A stretch of 64,000 bases of DNA from CAISCU01 sp943361925 (GCA_943361925.1 CALRIT020000014.1:1-64000); one strand, 5' to 3'. Positions 53,405 through 63,047 are shown, counted from the first letter of the stretch. Notes: generated from the letters alone by a model not told the origin. Program-made: numbers and translations.

Positions 53405-54556
53405 TTAATTGGTTTTTATAATTTTTGCTTGAGCAATTCCTTGGTCAGATTTAGCTTTTAAAAGATAAACTCCCGTTGTCAATTCACTCAAATCTAATTG
53501 TTCAATTCTGTTTTCCTCTTTAAATAACAAACGTTTCCCATTTAAATCGAAAACTTCAACTTGTTTGATGTTTTCTTTGCTTTCAATAAAGATGACATCA
53601 TCAGTAGGGTTAGGGAAAAGACCTATTTTGATAGTTTCAATTCCGAAAGTATTTAAGCCGGTTATTCCACTAGATAATTCATACCGATTCACAAGTTTAA
53701 AAGGTTCATTATTGTCTCTGGATAATTTAAATATTGTTTTTACTTTTCCATTTTTTCCATATTCTAATTTTGATATATCAGAGGATTTGAAATAAAATTG
53801 AGTGTAAATTATCGAGTCGATTTTAGTTGTATTGCCTATGTATACGATTCTATTTTGATCGGCTGGAAGAAAAACTCCATTATAGAATGAACTATCTAAT
53901 GTACTGGTTAATCTATCTTGAGCGTCATAGAAGTAATGAGTAACAATAAATAATTCTCTTTCCCCATTCATATCAGCGTATACATTTAATATTTTTGGCA
54001 AGTTTGGTTTGTGAAAACTGATCACTTCAAACAAACCATAGTTATTAGTGCCGGGCATTCTCTGAGTTATTTGAGTCTTTTGAAGCCCATTAATTGAGTC
54101 GTAAATAAATTCTTTAATTGAGTACAATTCGTTTATATCGTTAAAGTGATGCTGATATTTTAGCCTATTATTTTCATAGATAAATGAATCCTTATCTTTA
54201 TTTATTATCTCAGTATTATCAATGTATTTATAGTTATTCTGCATTGTATTTAACTGTTCAGAATTATAGGTACACTTTTTTTCAATAAATTCAAAAGCAC
54301 TTCTTTGAAGGAAATTGGTTTTTTGTGAAATTATTTTGTTTCCTTCTGTTCTAACGAATTCAGTTAATTCTTTAGATACTGATGCGACATTTTTATATTT
54401 ATAATGAGTAATAGTAAAGTCGCCATTGTTAAACATTGATGTATCAACTAAATAATCTGTTTTTGGATTTTTGTAGTACTCAAACGGGTTTTCTATTAAT
54501 TGTGCTTTTGACAATAATGGATACCATAATAATAGGATGATGTAGAGCTTTTTCAT
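53405..54556 (-). CDS. T9SS-exported protein, tandem paralogue 3
   Basis: A 383-residue protein, the same length as paralogue 2. The ATG at 54556 (MKKLYIILLLWYPLLSKAQ) was chosen because it gives a clean signal peptide and aligns with the paralogues; the open frame extends 32 codons further upstream without support. Family blocks: YYKNPKTDYLVDTSMFNNGDF, ISFHKPNLPKILNVYADMNGERELFIVTHYFYDAQDRLTSTLDS, NRIVYIGNTTKIDSI; type A sorting domain LFPNPTDDVIFIESKENIKQVEVFDLNGKRLLFKE ... ELTTGVYLLKAKSDQG. Its C-terminal segment is nearly identical to the remnant in the adjacent pseudogene. Confidence 0.88.
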   Translation of the reverse strand: MKKLYIILLLWYPLLSKAQLIENPFEYYKNPKTDYLVDTSMFNNGDFTITHYKYKNVASVSKELTEFVRTEGNKIISQKTNFLQRSAFEFIEKKCTYNSEQLNTMQNNYKYIDNTEIINKDKDSFIYENNRLKYQHHFNDINELYSIKEFIYDSINGLQKTQITQRMPGTNNYGLFEVISFHKPNLPKILNVYADMNGERELFIVTHYFYDAQDRLTSTLDSSFYNGVFLPADQNRIVYIGNTTKIDSIIYTQFYFKSSDISKLEYGKNGKVKTIFKLSRDNNEPFKLVNRYELSSGITGLNTFGIETIKIGLFPNPTDDVIFIESKENIKQVEVFDLNGKRLLFKEENRIEQLDLSELTTGVYLLKAKSDQGIAQAKIIKTN

Positions 54557-54728
54557 AATGTTGTTTTTTATGGATTTAACATGAGAAACCTTATTTTTTG
54601 ATATAAATCTTGAACTATAAAAACATGAGGAATCCAGCGTAAATTTTTTCAAATTTTCGTTTTGTGAATTCTATTAAAATAAATGAACTGTTTAAGACAG
54701 ATTACAGAATTTTCTGTTGCTAATCTTC

Positions 54729-55210
54729 TTAGTTAGTTTTAATAATTTTTGCTTGAATTAATCCTAAGTCAGATTTAACTTTTAAGAGATAAATTCCCGT
54801 TGTCAATTCGCTCAAATCTATTTGTTCAATGCTTTTTTTCGCTTTATTTATCAGGCGTTTTCCGTGACTTGAAATACTCTTTTTTGTTGACCAAATCTTG
54901 TACTTATAAGACCATTTTCATATTCGTAATTGAGCGTTATATATTCAAAGAAAAAATCTTCCTGATAGGTAGTTTTTAACTCAATTAGATTTTTACCATT
55001 TGATTTGTAGGTGTGAATGGCATCATCATAAAAATTCCCATTTGCATCATATAAATAATTGTCAGCCTCACATTCCCCTGTTTGGAACATGCTTGTGTCG
55101 AATGTATGGGCTGTTGTATAAAAATTATAAAAGCCATACGGATTTGGTAAAAACTGGGCCTTCAATACAAAAGGCATACACAATAAAAGTGATAGGTATA
55201 GCTTTTTCAT
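54729..55210 (-). pseudogene. Fourth paralogue, internally deleted and frameshifted
   Basis: The 5' part is intact: MKKLYLSLLLCMPFVLKAQ signal peptide and YNFYTTAHTFDTSMFQTGECE, ending at a stop at 54851 after 119 codons. Downstream in another frame the end of the family sorting domain survives, GKRLINKAKKSIEQIDLSE then LTTGIYLLKVKSD and QAKIIKTN, stopping at 54729. Compared with the 383-residue paralogues roughly 200 codons between the two parts are missing and the junction changes frame (QVTENA-stop versus HGKRLINK). A 119-residue truncated secreted product without sorting signal could still be made. Confidence 0.85.
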
Positions 55211-55423
55211 TGTTGTGGGTATTTAACTAGTAGTCAAAAGCTATTTTAAGAAGGTTGCAATTGTTTTTATTTCGTCAAATTAGTTTGACGCTTATTTTCA
55301 TGAATACAATTAAAGCAAACCATTTAAACAAAAAAATATAAGTATGAAACAAGTGAGATAGGTTTTAGGGTGATTAGATTGCTCAATGATTTAAACTTCA
55401 TTTTACAAATCATTTTTTGAATC

Positions 55424-57832
55424 TTACTCAATCAATAATCTTTGATAAACACTTTTTTCTCCAATCAATTCAATTAAATACAATTGCTTTTTCTGAAGGA
55501 TTTCACTCAGGTTTAATTCATTTAAACTTGATTCTAAACTAGCTTTGTGAATTAAACTTCCCTTTAAATCATAAATTTTATAAGCACTAAATTTAGATTG
55601 AGTATTGTCTACGAAAACATAACCTTTACTTGGGTTCGGATAAATTTTAACTTCATTGTTTTGTGTTGCAGCTTCATTTAAACTCAAACCAGGATTAATT
55701 ACCTGAAATGCATTGGCCAGTTGGTAATAGGCAAATTTGTTTACTTGAGTAATTCCGAAGTAACAAAATACATTAGGCATATCTGATGCAATTGCAACTT
55801 TTAACTTCATCAATGTATCATTGAGAATTTCTTTTTCTAAAATATTCATCTTCGATTGTATTTGGTCGAATACCCTGAATGTTGGTGTAATATCTGCTGG
55901 AAATTGAGTGAAGGTTGTCATCTCTGCATGAACCATTATTGTTACAGTATCGCCTGCTTTTCCTGATTTAGGATTTAATTCTACTATTTTAGGATAGGTA
56001 GATACTTCAATCATTGGGAAACATGGTATATATCCATCATAATCATTTGAAGATGTAAAACTCATATATCCGGGTAATGAATTTTCGGGTGCACTAAATG
56101 GAAATTCAACCAATGTATCATTTAGAATTTTTACATCATTATTAAAATTCATATAAGCTTCTGAAGCTTGCGTAAAATGTGTGCCTTCAAACTTCATTTG
56201 AATTTTTATAGGACCAACTCCATTTGATGCTATTTTACTTTTATTGATAGCATATCCTTTTGCATCACCATAAACATAACAAGCATTTTTTTGCAACTCA
56301 TAAGCTTGTTTGCTGTTATTATAGTATTTCAAATCGTACCAACCTTTAGCCAATCCTTTTGGTAATATTATTCTGAAATTATGGGTAGGATCTGTTGTAC
56401 TTACTTGTAGAATCATGCCTTGAATAATTTGTCCGTTTTTTTCAAATTGGTAATTATTAAGTGTGTTTATGTAATCAAATATTCCATAATATTCAGATTG
56501 TACATACAGACTTACAGTATCTTCATAATTAAAAAAATGCGATGGACTAAGTTTTAGAGAAAAAGGAAAATATTCACTCACCGTTAAAAATCCATCATAG
56601 TTGTAGTTGTCTTCTTTAGTTATTATCCGACAATTATATTGTCCTTTAGCATTGTTTGTAGTATGTCCAAATACCTGCCAATAACCTGCTCCTAAATTTT
56701 CAAATGAATCGATGAATGCTTCAATTGTAGATATTCCATTTTTAAGCATGATTACACCTACAGAATCAGGTAGATTCTTGCTATCTAAAAAGCTAAAATA
56801 GAACTGAAAGTTTTTGCCTGGCATACTCTTCATATTCCCAGCTATATAAGGTTTATCATGAAAAACACTAAATGCATTTCTAAACCAAAATATTCCTGAT
56901 ATATTATTTTTAAATGATACATCCATTAGGCCAGTTTTCATTTTTGTTGGAAGCGCCATTCTAAATGTTAATGTATGTGTAATAGCAGTGCTATTGCTGT
57001 CTTTCACATAAGTAAAGCTACTTATTTTAGAAACAGGATTTGCTAAACCATCATTATAAATACTGATTTCATTTGAATCTCCAAATGTTAATTTAGAACT
57101 ACCAATTATATCAGTATAACTAATATGAAAAATGATGGAATCACCTTTCTGACTAATAAAGTTTTTGGTGATGTTGAGTTTAAAAGGATTGATTCCTATT
57201 TGTTTTGGAGCTTTGTCGTTTAATTTGCCATCAAATGAATTGTATAAACTGAAAACATATTCGCCTTTTTCAAATCGGTTATTTGTTATCAATTGTGCGT
57301 ACAAAAGACTATCGTTTACAATTGAAATTGAATTAGCCATATAGGCTGATGTTTCTGCGTTTTTTGGTTTTATTTTGATGAAGTTTTCACCGCTTAAAAA
57401 ATGACTGTTTCTTCCTTTTATTTTGAACAATATATTTGAAGGTATTGATTGAAGCTGATAGGAGCTATCAACAATCAGAAATGTTAAATCGGGATTCTTT
57501 CTTTTAAGTAAATTCGGATAGTTTAACATCACAGGATTCCAACTTGCATCACTACAAGAAATTTTAACATTATATGAAGTATCACTTAATAGAGAAGTAA
57601 AAGGTGGGATGGTAAATTGAAGCGCAGAATCATTCATTATTTTAGCTTCAGTATAGATACTTTTTATAAGTAAGTAAGGATTTTGATACCGTGTAAAATG
57701 AGCGTTTTTAAAAACCAATACATGTGTGCTTGAATCAGCAGGATTTATTCTATCAGGTTTGATGCTTGTAAGAATTTGTGCATTTACAAAACCGGAAATC
57801 AATATTGTTGTTAAAAGTAAAATTTGCTTCAT
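55424..57832 (-). CDS. T9SS-exported multidomain protein with Ig-like repeats
   Basis: An 802-residue secreted protein. Signal peptide 1-18 (VNAQ). Four or more beta-sandwich units of about 90-120 residues share an HFT/HFL strand and a later ND(S/T)L strand: FKNAHFTRYQ ... MNDSALQFTIP; GRNSHFLSG ... VNDSLLYAQL; EGTHFTQAS ... LNDTLVEFPF; TTFTQFP ... LNDTLMKLKV. They resemble IPT/TIG-type Ig domains (SGKAGDTVTI). A type A sorting domain follows (about 720-802, VKIYPNPSKGYVFVDN ... QLYLIELIGEK). No catalytic motif is seen; a structural or binding role at the surface is inferred. It is transcribed towards the paralogue cluster but 213 nt away. Confidence 0.85.
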   Translation of the reverse strand: MKQILLLTTILISGFVNAQILTSIKPDRINPADSSTHVLVFKNAHFTRYQNPYLLIKSIYTEAKIMNDSALQFTIPPFTSLLSDTSYNVKISCSDASWNPVMLNYPNLLKRKNPDLTFLIVDSSYQLQSIPSNILFKIKGRNSHFLSGENFIKIKPKNAETSAYMANSISIVNDSLLYAQLITNNRFEKGEYVFSLYNSFDGKLNDKAPKQIGINPFKLNITKNFISQKGDSIIFHISYTDIIGSSKLTFGDSNEISIYNDGLANPVSKISSFTYVKDSNSTAITHTLTFRMALPTKMKTGLMDVSFKNNISGIFWFRNAFSVFHDKPYIAGNMKSMPGKNFQFYFSFLDSKNLPDSVGVIMLKNGISTIEAFIDSFENLGAGYWQVFGHTTNNAKGQYNCRIITKEDNYNYDGFLTVSEYFPFSLKLSPSHFFNYEDTVSLYVQSEYYGIFDYINTLNNYQFEKNGQIIQGMILQVSTTDPTHNFRIILPKGLAKGWYDLKYYNNSKQAYELQKNACYVYGDAKGYAINKSKIASNGVGPIKIQMKFEGTHFTQASEAYMNFNNDVKILNDTLVEFPFSAPENSLPGYMSFTSSNDYDGYIPCFPMIEVSTYPKIVELNPKSGKAGDTVTIMVHAEMTTFTQFPADITPTFRVFDQIQSKMNILEKEILNDTLMKLKVAIASDMPNVFCYFGITQVNKFAYYQLANAFQVINPGLSLNEAATQNNEVKIYPNPSKGYVFVDNTQSKFSAYKIYDLKGSLIHKASLESSLNELNLSEILQKKQLYLIELIGEKSVYQRLLIE

Positions 57833-57995
57833 GAATCAAATGTACTCCAACAGAAAAAGAATATTTTCTTAATTGTCTCTCAACAGAATCTTAATGTTTG
57901 ATACATCTCAAAGCCCTATTCATCTTACCTTTTATCCTTGTTGTTCCCTTATGTCCTTAGTTTTTTTGCTAATAACAACAAAAGCTACTACTTAC

Positions 57996-58046
57996 TTCTA
58001 CCAATAAGAAAGGCGGACCAAAGGTCCGCCTTTCTTATTGGTAGAA
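57996..58046 (-). terminator. 24-bp perfect hairpin terminator
   Basis: The arms 57996-58019 and 58023-58046 are perfect reverse complements over 24 bp with an AAA loop; the GC-rich core is GGCGGACC/GGTCCGCC. T-runs lie within the arms, so it can function in both directions. It follows the E1 dehydrogenase stop by 8 nt and is unusually long for an intrinsic terminator. Confidence 0.8.
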
Positions 58047-58054
58047 TATCAATT

Positions 58055-60103
58055 TTAGTAATTCAATAATTTGCCAATTTCAGCAGCAACTTTATCAGTG
58101 TTCGGTAGAATTTCAGCTTCCAATCCCATGTTTAATGGTATTGCAGGAACGTTTAATGCTCCAAATGTTGCAACCGGAGCATCCAGTTTGGTGAAACATT
58201 TTTGCATGATTCTAGCTGCTAAACTTTCAGCAAACGAATTCAACAAAGGTTCTTCTGTTAGTACCAGACATTTTCCGTGGCGTTCAACAGCATTCATTAC
58301 TGCTTCTTCATCCAAAGGTTGTAAGGATCTTAAGTCAAGTACTTCAACTCTTCCTGGATATTGTTTTGCAGCTCCTGTTGCCCAATGAACTCCCATTCCG
58401 TAAGTTACAACTACACAAGATTCACCATTGTCCATAGCATCTTCACTAGCTTCCAAAACACTTAATGCTTTTCCAAATGGTAAAATATAATCTTCATCCG
58501 GTTCAATACATCTTGCGGCTTCTGTTCCCGGATTTTTACTCCAGTACAATCCTTTATGCTCTAACATAATGCAAGGATTTCCATCATAATAAGCTGCCTT
58601 CATCAAACCTTTCATATCAGCAGCATTACTTGGATAAGCGATTTTTATTCCTTTTAATGTAAGTAAAGTAGATTCAATACTTCCAGAATGGTAAGGACCA
58701 CCACCACCATAAGCTCCAATAGGAATTCTAATGATACAACTAACCGGATATTTCCCCATAGTGAGGTAACTCGATTTTGTGATTTCACACACCAGCTGAT
58801 TGATACTTGTCCAGACATAATCTGCAAACTGAATTTCAACAATAGGTTTAGCACCTACAGCACTCATTCCTGCAGTTGAACCAACTATATAAGCTTCCTG
58901 AATAGGAGTGTTAAAAACTCTGTCTTCTCCATACTTTGCAGCAAGAGTAGCTGCTTCTCTAAATACTCCTCCTAATCTCAATCCAACATCTTGTCCGTAG
59001 AATAAACATTCAGGATGTTTTTTCATCAATTCATCAACTGCATGTAAAGCAGCATCAACCATTACAACAGGTTCTTTGCCTTCAGGTTTTCTGTTACCTA
59101 CTTCTTTAGTAGCTCCACTTGGTGCATAAATATGATCCATTACTGTTGATGGAGATGGATCAGGAGATTCTACAGCCAGTTTAAATTGTTGAGCAACTTT
59201 ATCGGTTTCAAGTTGTGAAATTTCCTGAAGTTCAGCTTCATCAATACCCAAACTAACTAAATGCACGTACATTTTGTCGAGAGGATCAAGCTGACCATGC
59301 TTTTTTAAATCTTCTTCTGTTCTATACCATTCTTTTCTTACGCCCGAAGTATGATGACCTAATAAAGGAACTTTAGCATGTAAAAGAATAGGTTGTCTTT
59401 TTTCTCTCACATAATCCATACACTGAACAACGGCAGTCCACGATTTGTTAAAATCACTTCCATCCACACGCATTCTTTGTAATCCTTTAAAACCAGCCGC
59501 ATATTCATAAGCATCCATTGCACGCATTTCGGCACCGGATGCACTAATTCCCCAATCGTTATCCTGAACCAGATAAAAAATAGGTAATTTTTTTAATACA
59601 GCCATTTGAAATGCTTCTGCAACTTCGCCTTCGGTAATAGAACCATCGCCAAAACTGCAAACTACAACCGGACTTTCATCTTTAGGAATTAAACCCTGAC
59701 TTTCTAAGTAGGCAATACCGTGAGCCATACCGGTTGCAGGAATTGCCTGCATTCCCGTAGCGCTGCTTTGGTGTGGCATTCTAGGAAAACCATCTCTTTT
59801 TAAATTTGGATGAGAATAATAGGTTCTACCTCCTGAAAATGGATCTTCTGCTTTTGCAAGCAATTGAAGCATTAATTCATAAGGACTCATTCCCATTCCC
59901 AAAAGCATGCTTTCATCTCTGTAATAGGGAGAAGCATAATCCTGGCCTTGTAATTGCATACCCACAGCAAGTTGAATAGCCTCATGGCCTCTGCTTGTTG
60001 AGTGAACATATTTTGTAATTGGCCTGTTGGCATCATAAATTTCAGCCATTGCACGAGCTGTGCACATCAAGGTGTAGGCCTCTAAAAGCGTATCTTTATC
60101 CAT
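58055..60103 (-). CDS. Fused 2-oxoacid dehydrogenase E1 component (alpha-beta)
   Basis: A 682-residue thiamine-diphosphate enzyme with E1-alpha and E1-beta in one chain, as is usual in Bacteroidota. The alpha half (1 to about 330) has STSRGHEAIQLAVGMQL, the TPP/Mg motif GDGSITEGEVAEAF ... VQDNDWGIS and HTSGVRKEWYRTEEDLKKHG. The beta half (about 340-682) has FYGQDVGLRLGGVFREAATL, FNTPIQEAYIVGSTAGMSAVG, the E1 contact region GAYGGGGPYHSGSIESTL, and a transketolase C-terminal domain (VVTYGMGVHWATGAA, VEVLDLRSLQPLDEEAV). It probably acts on branched-chain 2-oxoacids or pyruvate with E2/E3 subunits encoded elsewhere. It is divergent from the Usp gene. Confidence 0.92.
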   Translation of the reverse strand: MDKDTLLEAYTLMCTARAMAEIYDANRPITKYVHSTSRGHEAIQLAVGMQLQGQDYASPYYRDESMLLGMGMSPYELMLQLLAKAEDPFSGGRTYYSHPNLKRDGFPRMPHQSSATGMQAIPATGMAHGIAYLESQGLIPKDESPVVVCSFGDGSITEGEVAEAFQMAVLKKLPIFYLVQDNDWGISASGAEMRAMDAYEYAAGFKGLQRMRVDGSDFNKSWTAVVQCMDYVREKRQPILLHAKVPLLGHHTSGVRKEWYRTEEDLKKHGQLDPLDKMYVHLVSLGIDEAELQEISQLETDKVAQQFKLAVESPDPSPSTVMDHIYAPSGATKEVGNRKPEGKEPVVMVDAALHAVDELMKKHPECLFYGQDVGLRLGGVFREAATLAAKYGEDRVFNTPIQEAYIVGSTAGMSAVGAKPIVEIQFADYVWTSINQLVCEITKSSYLTMGKYPVSCIIRIPIGAYGGGGPYHSGSIESTLLTLKGIKIAYPSNAADMKGLMKAAYYDGNPCIMLEHKGLYWSKNPGTEAARCIEPDEDYILPFGKALSVLEASEDAMDNGESCVVVTYGMGVHWATGAAKQYPGRVEVLDLRSLQPLDEEAVMNAVERHGKCLVLTEEPLLNSFAESLAARIMQKCFTKLDAPVATFGALNVPAIPLNMGLEAEILPNTDKVAAEIGKLLNY

Positions 60104-60207
60104 AAGAGCGCTGCAAGTTTAGGCAATTCTATTTAAAGACATTCCCCAAAATATTATCAAAATACAGTTTGACAGTAAATACTTGCCTAAATGCCTATTA
60201 TTGCTGT

Positions 60208-61074
60208 ATGAATTCTGTTGATAGTCCATTCAAAAAAATTGCAGTTGCGGTGGCTTTTTCACCACGATGTGAGGCTTTGCTGGCTGAGGCGCGTCAGTTA
60301 CAAGACAAACTAAATGCACAAATGTTGTTTATTCATGTGGGGAAAAAATCCTTACAGGAAGAACAGTATTTGAAACATTTATTGCACCGTTTTGGTCTTG
60401 ATAAAGAGAACAATAAGACCATTTGGGAACAAGGCGATCCTGTTGAAACAATTTTGAGAGTTTGCCAGGAAGAAGAGGTTGATTTAATAGTTGCCGGAGC
60501 TCTGGAAAAAGAAAACTTAATCAAATACTTTTTTGGAGGCGTAGCTCGTCAATTAAGCAGAAAAGCCAAATGCAGCATGTTAATGCTTACTGAGCCAAAT
60601 ATTCATCCTTCTGGTTTTAAGCATATTGTAGTTGAAGGAAGTGATCATCCTAAGTCAGAATACACAATTGCTACTTCTATTGAAATCGGAAGAGCATATG
60701 CAGCAGAATGGATTGATATTGTGCAGGAAATGGATTTGAGCAAAATGGCTTTGCTTCGACATGAAGAGTTGAAACAAGCCGAGGCCGAAGCTTTAAGAGA
60801 AGAATTTTTGAAAGAAGAAGATGAAAAACTTCAGGATATTTTAAAATGTAAAGATTGCAGAGGATTATTAATTCATACAGAGCGAATTGAAGGAAAACCG
60901 GGATATGTAATCAGTAAGTTTGCCCGTGATAAAAAAGCTGATTTACTTGTATTAAATTCTCCTGACAAACAAATGAATTTAATTGATAGGGTTTTTCCTC
61001 ATGATATTGAATTTGCTTTAGCCGATTTGCCATGTAATTTGTTAATCGTTCAAGAAACTCAATATAACCAGTAA
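60208..61074 (+). CDS. Tandem universal stress protein
   Basis: A 288-residue cytoplasmic protein with two UspA-like domains. The first (about 5-135) has KKIAVAVAFSPRCEALLAEARQL and VDLIVAGALEKENLIKYFFGGVARQLSRKAKCSMLML, keeping the G-x(9)-S/R ATP-loop layout in altered form. The second (about 140-288) has HIVVEGSDHPKSEYTIATSIEIGR and KKADLLVLNSPDKQ. The ATG at 60208 (MNSVDSPFKK) is preferred to an upstream start at 60169. The antiporter gene begins 4 nt after its stop, so this protein probably regulates or reports on the transporter. Confidence 0.85.
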   Translation: MNSVDSPFKKIAVAVAFSPRCEALLAEARQLQDKLNAQMLFIHVGKKSLQEEQYLKHLLHRFGLDKENNKTIWEQGDPVETILRVCQEEEVDLIVAGALEKENLIKYFFGGVARQLSRKAKCSMLMLTEPNIHPSGFKHIVVEGSDHPKSEYTIATSIEIGRAYAAEWIDIVQEMDLSKMALLRHEELKQAEAEALREEFLKEEDEKLQDILKCKDCRGLLIHTERIEGKPGYVISKFARDKKADLLVLNSPDKQMNLIDRVFPHDIEFALADLPCNLLIVQETQYNQ

Positions 61075-61078
61075 ACTT

Positions 61079-62347
61079 TTGAACCAACTTAGCCATTCTG
61101 AACTGATTCAATTTATTCTCTGCATAGGCAGCATGCTCATTGCTGCCCGTTTAGTTGGTGAATTTTTCAGAAAATTTAAAATGCCTTTGGTTGTTGGTGA
61201 GCTAATAGCGGGCGTTTTATTAGGTCCAACTTTACTCGGGAATTATTTGCCGGATGCTTCAAAGTATTTTTTTGTAAGTACAGGAAGTGTTGGAATAGCA
61301 TTAAATTCATTAACTACGATTTCTGTTATCATGTTATTATTTGTAGCAGGAATGGAAGTTGAATTGTCAATTATCCGACAACAAGGAGCTGTAGCTTTTA
61401 AAACCAGTCTGATTGGTTTAGTCATTCCTATGGGGCTTGGTTATTTTACTGCACGTTATTTTTATACCTGGTTTGGTGAAACAGATATGAATAATGTTTT
61501 ACCATTTAGCCTTTTCATTGGAACTGCAATGGCCGTTTCAGCTTTGCCTGTTATAGCACGAACACTCATGGATTTGGGCTTGTTCAGAACTAGAATCGGC
61601 ATGATAATTATCGCTGCAGCCATGTTCGATGATTTAATTGGCTGGATTTTGTTTTCAGTGATTTTGGGGATGATGAACAAAACCGCTCAGGGTATTGACT
61701 TCGTTTATACTTTGGGATTAACACTTTTGTATGCTATTGGAATGCTTACTGTTGGAAGGTTTCTTATCAATAAATCTTTGCCATGGGCAGAAAAGAATTT
61801 TACCTGGCCCGGAGGTTTTCTATCGATTTCACTTGGATTGGCTTTTTTAGGAGCTGCATTTACTGAATTTGCCGGGATTCATGCCATTTTTGGAGCATTT
61901 ATTATGGGAATTGCCATTGGTGATTCGGTTCATGTAACTGAAAAAACCAGAGAAATTGTACATCAGTTTGTCACCAATATTTTTGCGCCTTTATTTTTTA
62001 TTTCTGTTGGATTTAAAGTCAATTTTATAGCCAATTTTAACCTTCAAATTGTGGCTTTGGTATTATTTCTTGCTGTATTTTGTAAACTGTTAGGTGCTGG
62101 TTTAGGTGCACTTTGGGGTGGTTTAAGCAAAAAAGAAGCATTAGCTGTAGGCTTTGGAATGAATGCTAGAGGTGCCATGGAAATTATTCTAGCAACATTG
62201 GCTCTTCAGGCTAAACTTATTAGCGAACCTTTGTTTGTGGCCATAGTAATTATGGCTGTAGTTACTTCCGTAATGGCAGGTCCAATGCTTCAACTTCTTT
62301 TGAATCCACCTTCAAATGGGTTTGTAAGCAAATCAACTAATTCTTAA
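61079..62347 (+). CDS. CPA2-type cation/proton antiporter
   Basis: A 422-residue membrane protein with about 12 helices, Na+/H+ exchanger family. Family segments: MPLVVGELIAGVLLGPTLLG, MLLFVAGMEVEL, VSALPVIARTLMDLGL, AAAMFDDLIGWILFS (the ion-binding Asp pair position reads DD), HAIFGAFIMGIAIGD, PLFFISVGFKV and GFGMNARGAMEIILATLAL. The start is TTG at 61079; the first ATG (61133) lies inside the first helix, so the TTG start fits the conserved N-terminus (LSHSELIQFILCIGSML). It has no C-terminal RCK/TrkA domain; the preceding Usp gene may provide regulation. Confidence 0.9.
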   Translation: MNQLSHSELIQFILCIGSMLIAARLVGEFFRKFKMPLVVGELIAGVLLGPTLLGNYLPDASKYFFVSTGSVGIALNSLTTISVIMLLFVAGMEVELSIIRQQGAVAFKTSLIGLVIPMGLGYFTARYFYTWFGETDMNNVLPFSLFIGTAMAVSALPVIARTLMDLGLFRTRIGMIIIAAAMFDDLIGWILFSVILGMMNKTAQGIDFVYTLGLTLLYAIGMLTVGRFLINKSLPWAEKNFTWPGGFLSISLGLAFLGAAFTEFAGIHAIFGAFIMGIAIGDSVHVTEKTREIVHQFVTNIFAPLFFISVGFKVNFIANFNLQIVALVLFLAVFCKLLGAGLGALWGGLSKKEALAVGFGMNARGAMEIILATLALQAKLISEPLFVAIVIMAVVTSVMAGPMLQLLLNPPSNGFVSKSTNS

Positions 62348-62366
62348 TTTTAAAATTTCCTATTCC

Positions 62367-63041
62367 TTGAAAGATAAACTTCGACGTTTCGCAGAATTTA
62401 AAACTTTTCCTAATTGTTTCGATTTCCCTTTTGAATTAAGAGGTAAATGGAATTCTCAGGTTTTCAAAAATCAAAATCCTATAGTACTTGAATTGGGCTG
62501 TGGTAAAGGTGAATACACAGTTGAATTGTCAGGTGCATTTCCCGATAAAAATTTTATCGGTATCGACCTTAAAAGTAATCGCATGTGGAAGGGTTCTGCA
62601 TTGGCACAAGAATTAGGTAGAACCAATGTTGGATTTGTTAGAATGATTGTTCAGAAATTACCCGAGATTTTTGGAATAGGAGAGGTAGACGAAATCTGGA
62701 TTACATTTCCGGATCCCTTTCCCAAAGACCGCCACGAAAAACACAGACTTACCTACAGAAACTTTCTTGAATTATACAGAGAGGTTTTAAAACCAAATGG
62801 TGTTCTTCATTTTAAAACCGATGATGATGCATTGTTTGATTATACCATCGAAACTTTCCAAAAAATGAATGTTCCCATTCTTCAATTGGAATACAATGTT
62901 TATGAATCAGAAAAAGTAGATAAATACGTAAAAGAAATCAGAACTCATTACGAAAAATTATTTCATGCTAAAGGCAGAAATATTAAATACGTAAGCTTTT
63001 TATTGCCTCCTGATTTAGATTTGAGAATTAAATCGGAATAA
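62367..63041 (+). CDS. trmB: tRNA (guanosine(46)-N7)-methyltransferase
   Basis: A 224-residue SAM-dependent enzyme that makes m7G46 in the variable loop of tRNA. Visible are SAM motif I VLELGCGKGEYTVELS (about 39-54), IGIDLKSNRMWKGS, and the TrmB hallmark WITFPDPFPKDRHEKHRLTYRNFLELY, then LHFKTDDDALFDYTIE. The start codon is TTG at 62367; the family N-terminus (KDKLRRFAEFKTFPNCFDFP) supports it. It lies 19 nt downstream of the antiporter gene, and converges with the protease gene after it. Confidence 0.94.
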   Translation: MKDKLRRFAEFKTFPNCFDFPFELRGKWNSQVFKNQNPIVLELGCGKGEYTVELSGAFPDKNFIGIDLKSNRMWKGSALAQELGRTNVGFVRMIVQKLPEIFGIGEVDEIWITFPDPFPKDRHEKHRLTYRNFLELYREVLKPNGVLHFKTDDDALFDYTIETFQKMNVPILQLEYNVYESEKVDKYVKEIRTHYEKLFHAKGRNIKYVSFLLPPDLDLRIKSE

Positions 63042-63047
63042 TAAATG

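Noticed and set aside
55273..55290. CGTCAAA-TTAG-TTTGACG palindrome before the truncated paralogue
   Set aside because: A 7-bp arm with a 4-nt loop is frequent by chance in AT-rich DNA, and no second copy was seen before the other paralogues.
57837..57844. TAnnTTTG match on the minus strand before the 802-residue protein gene
   Set aside because: It is only 4 nt from the start codon, and no TTTG lies 19-20 nt upstream, so there is no room for a usable promoter.
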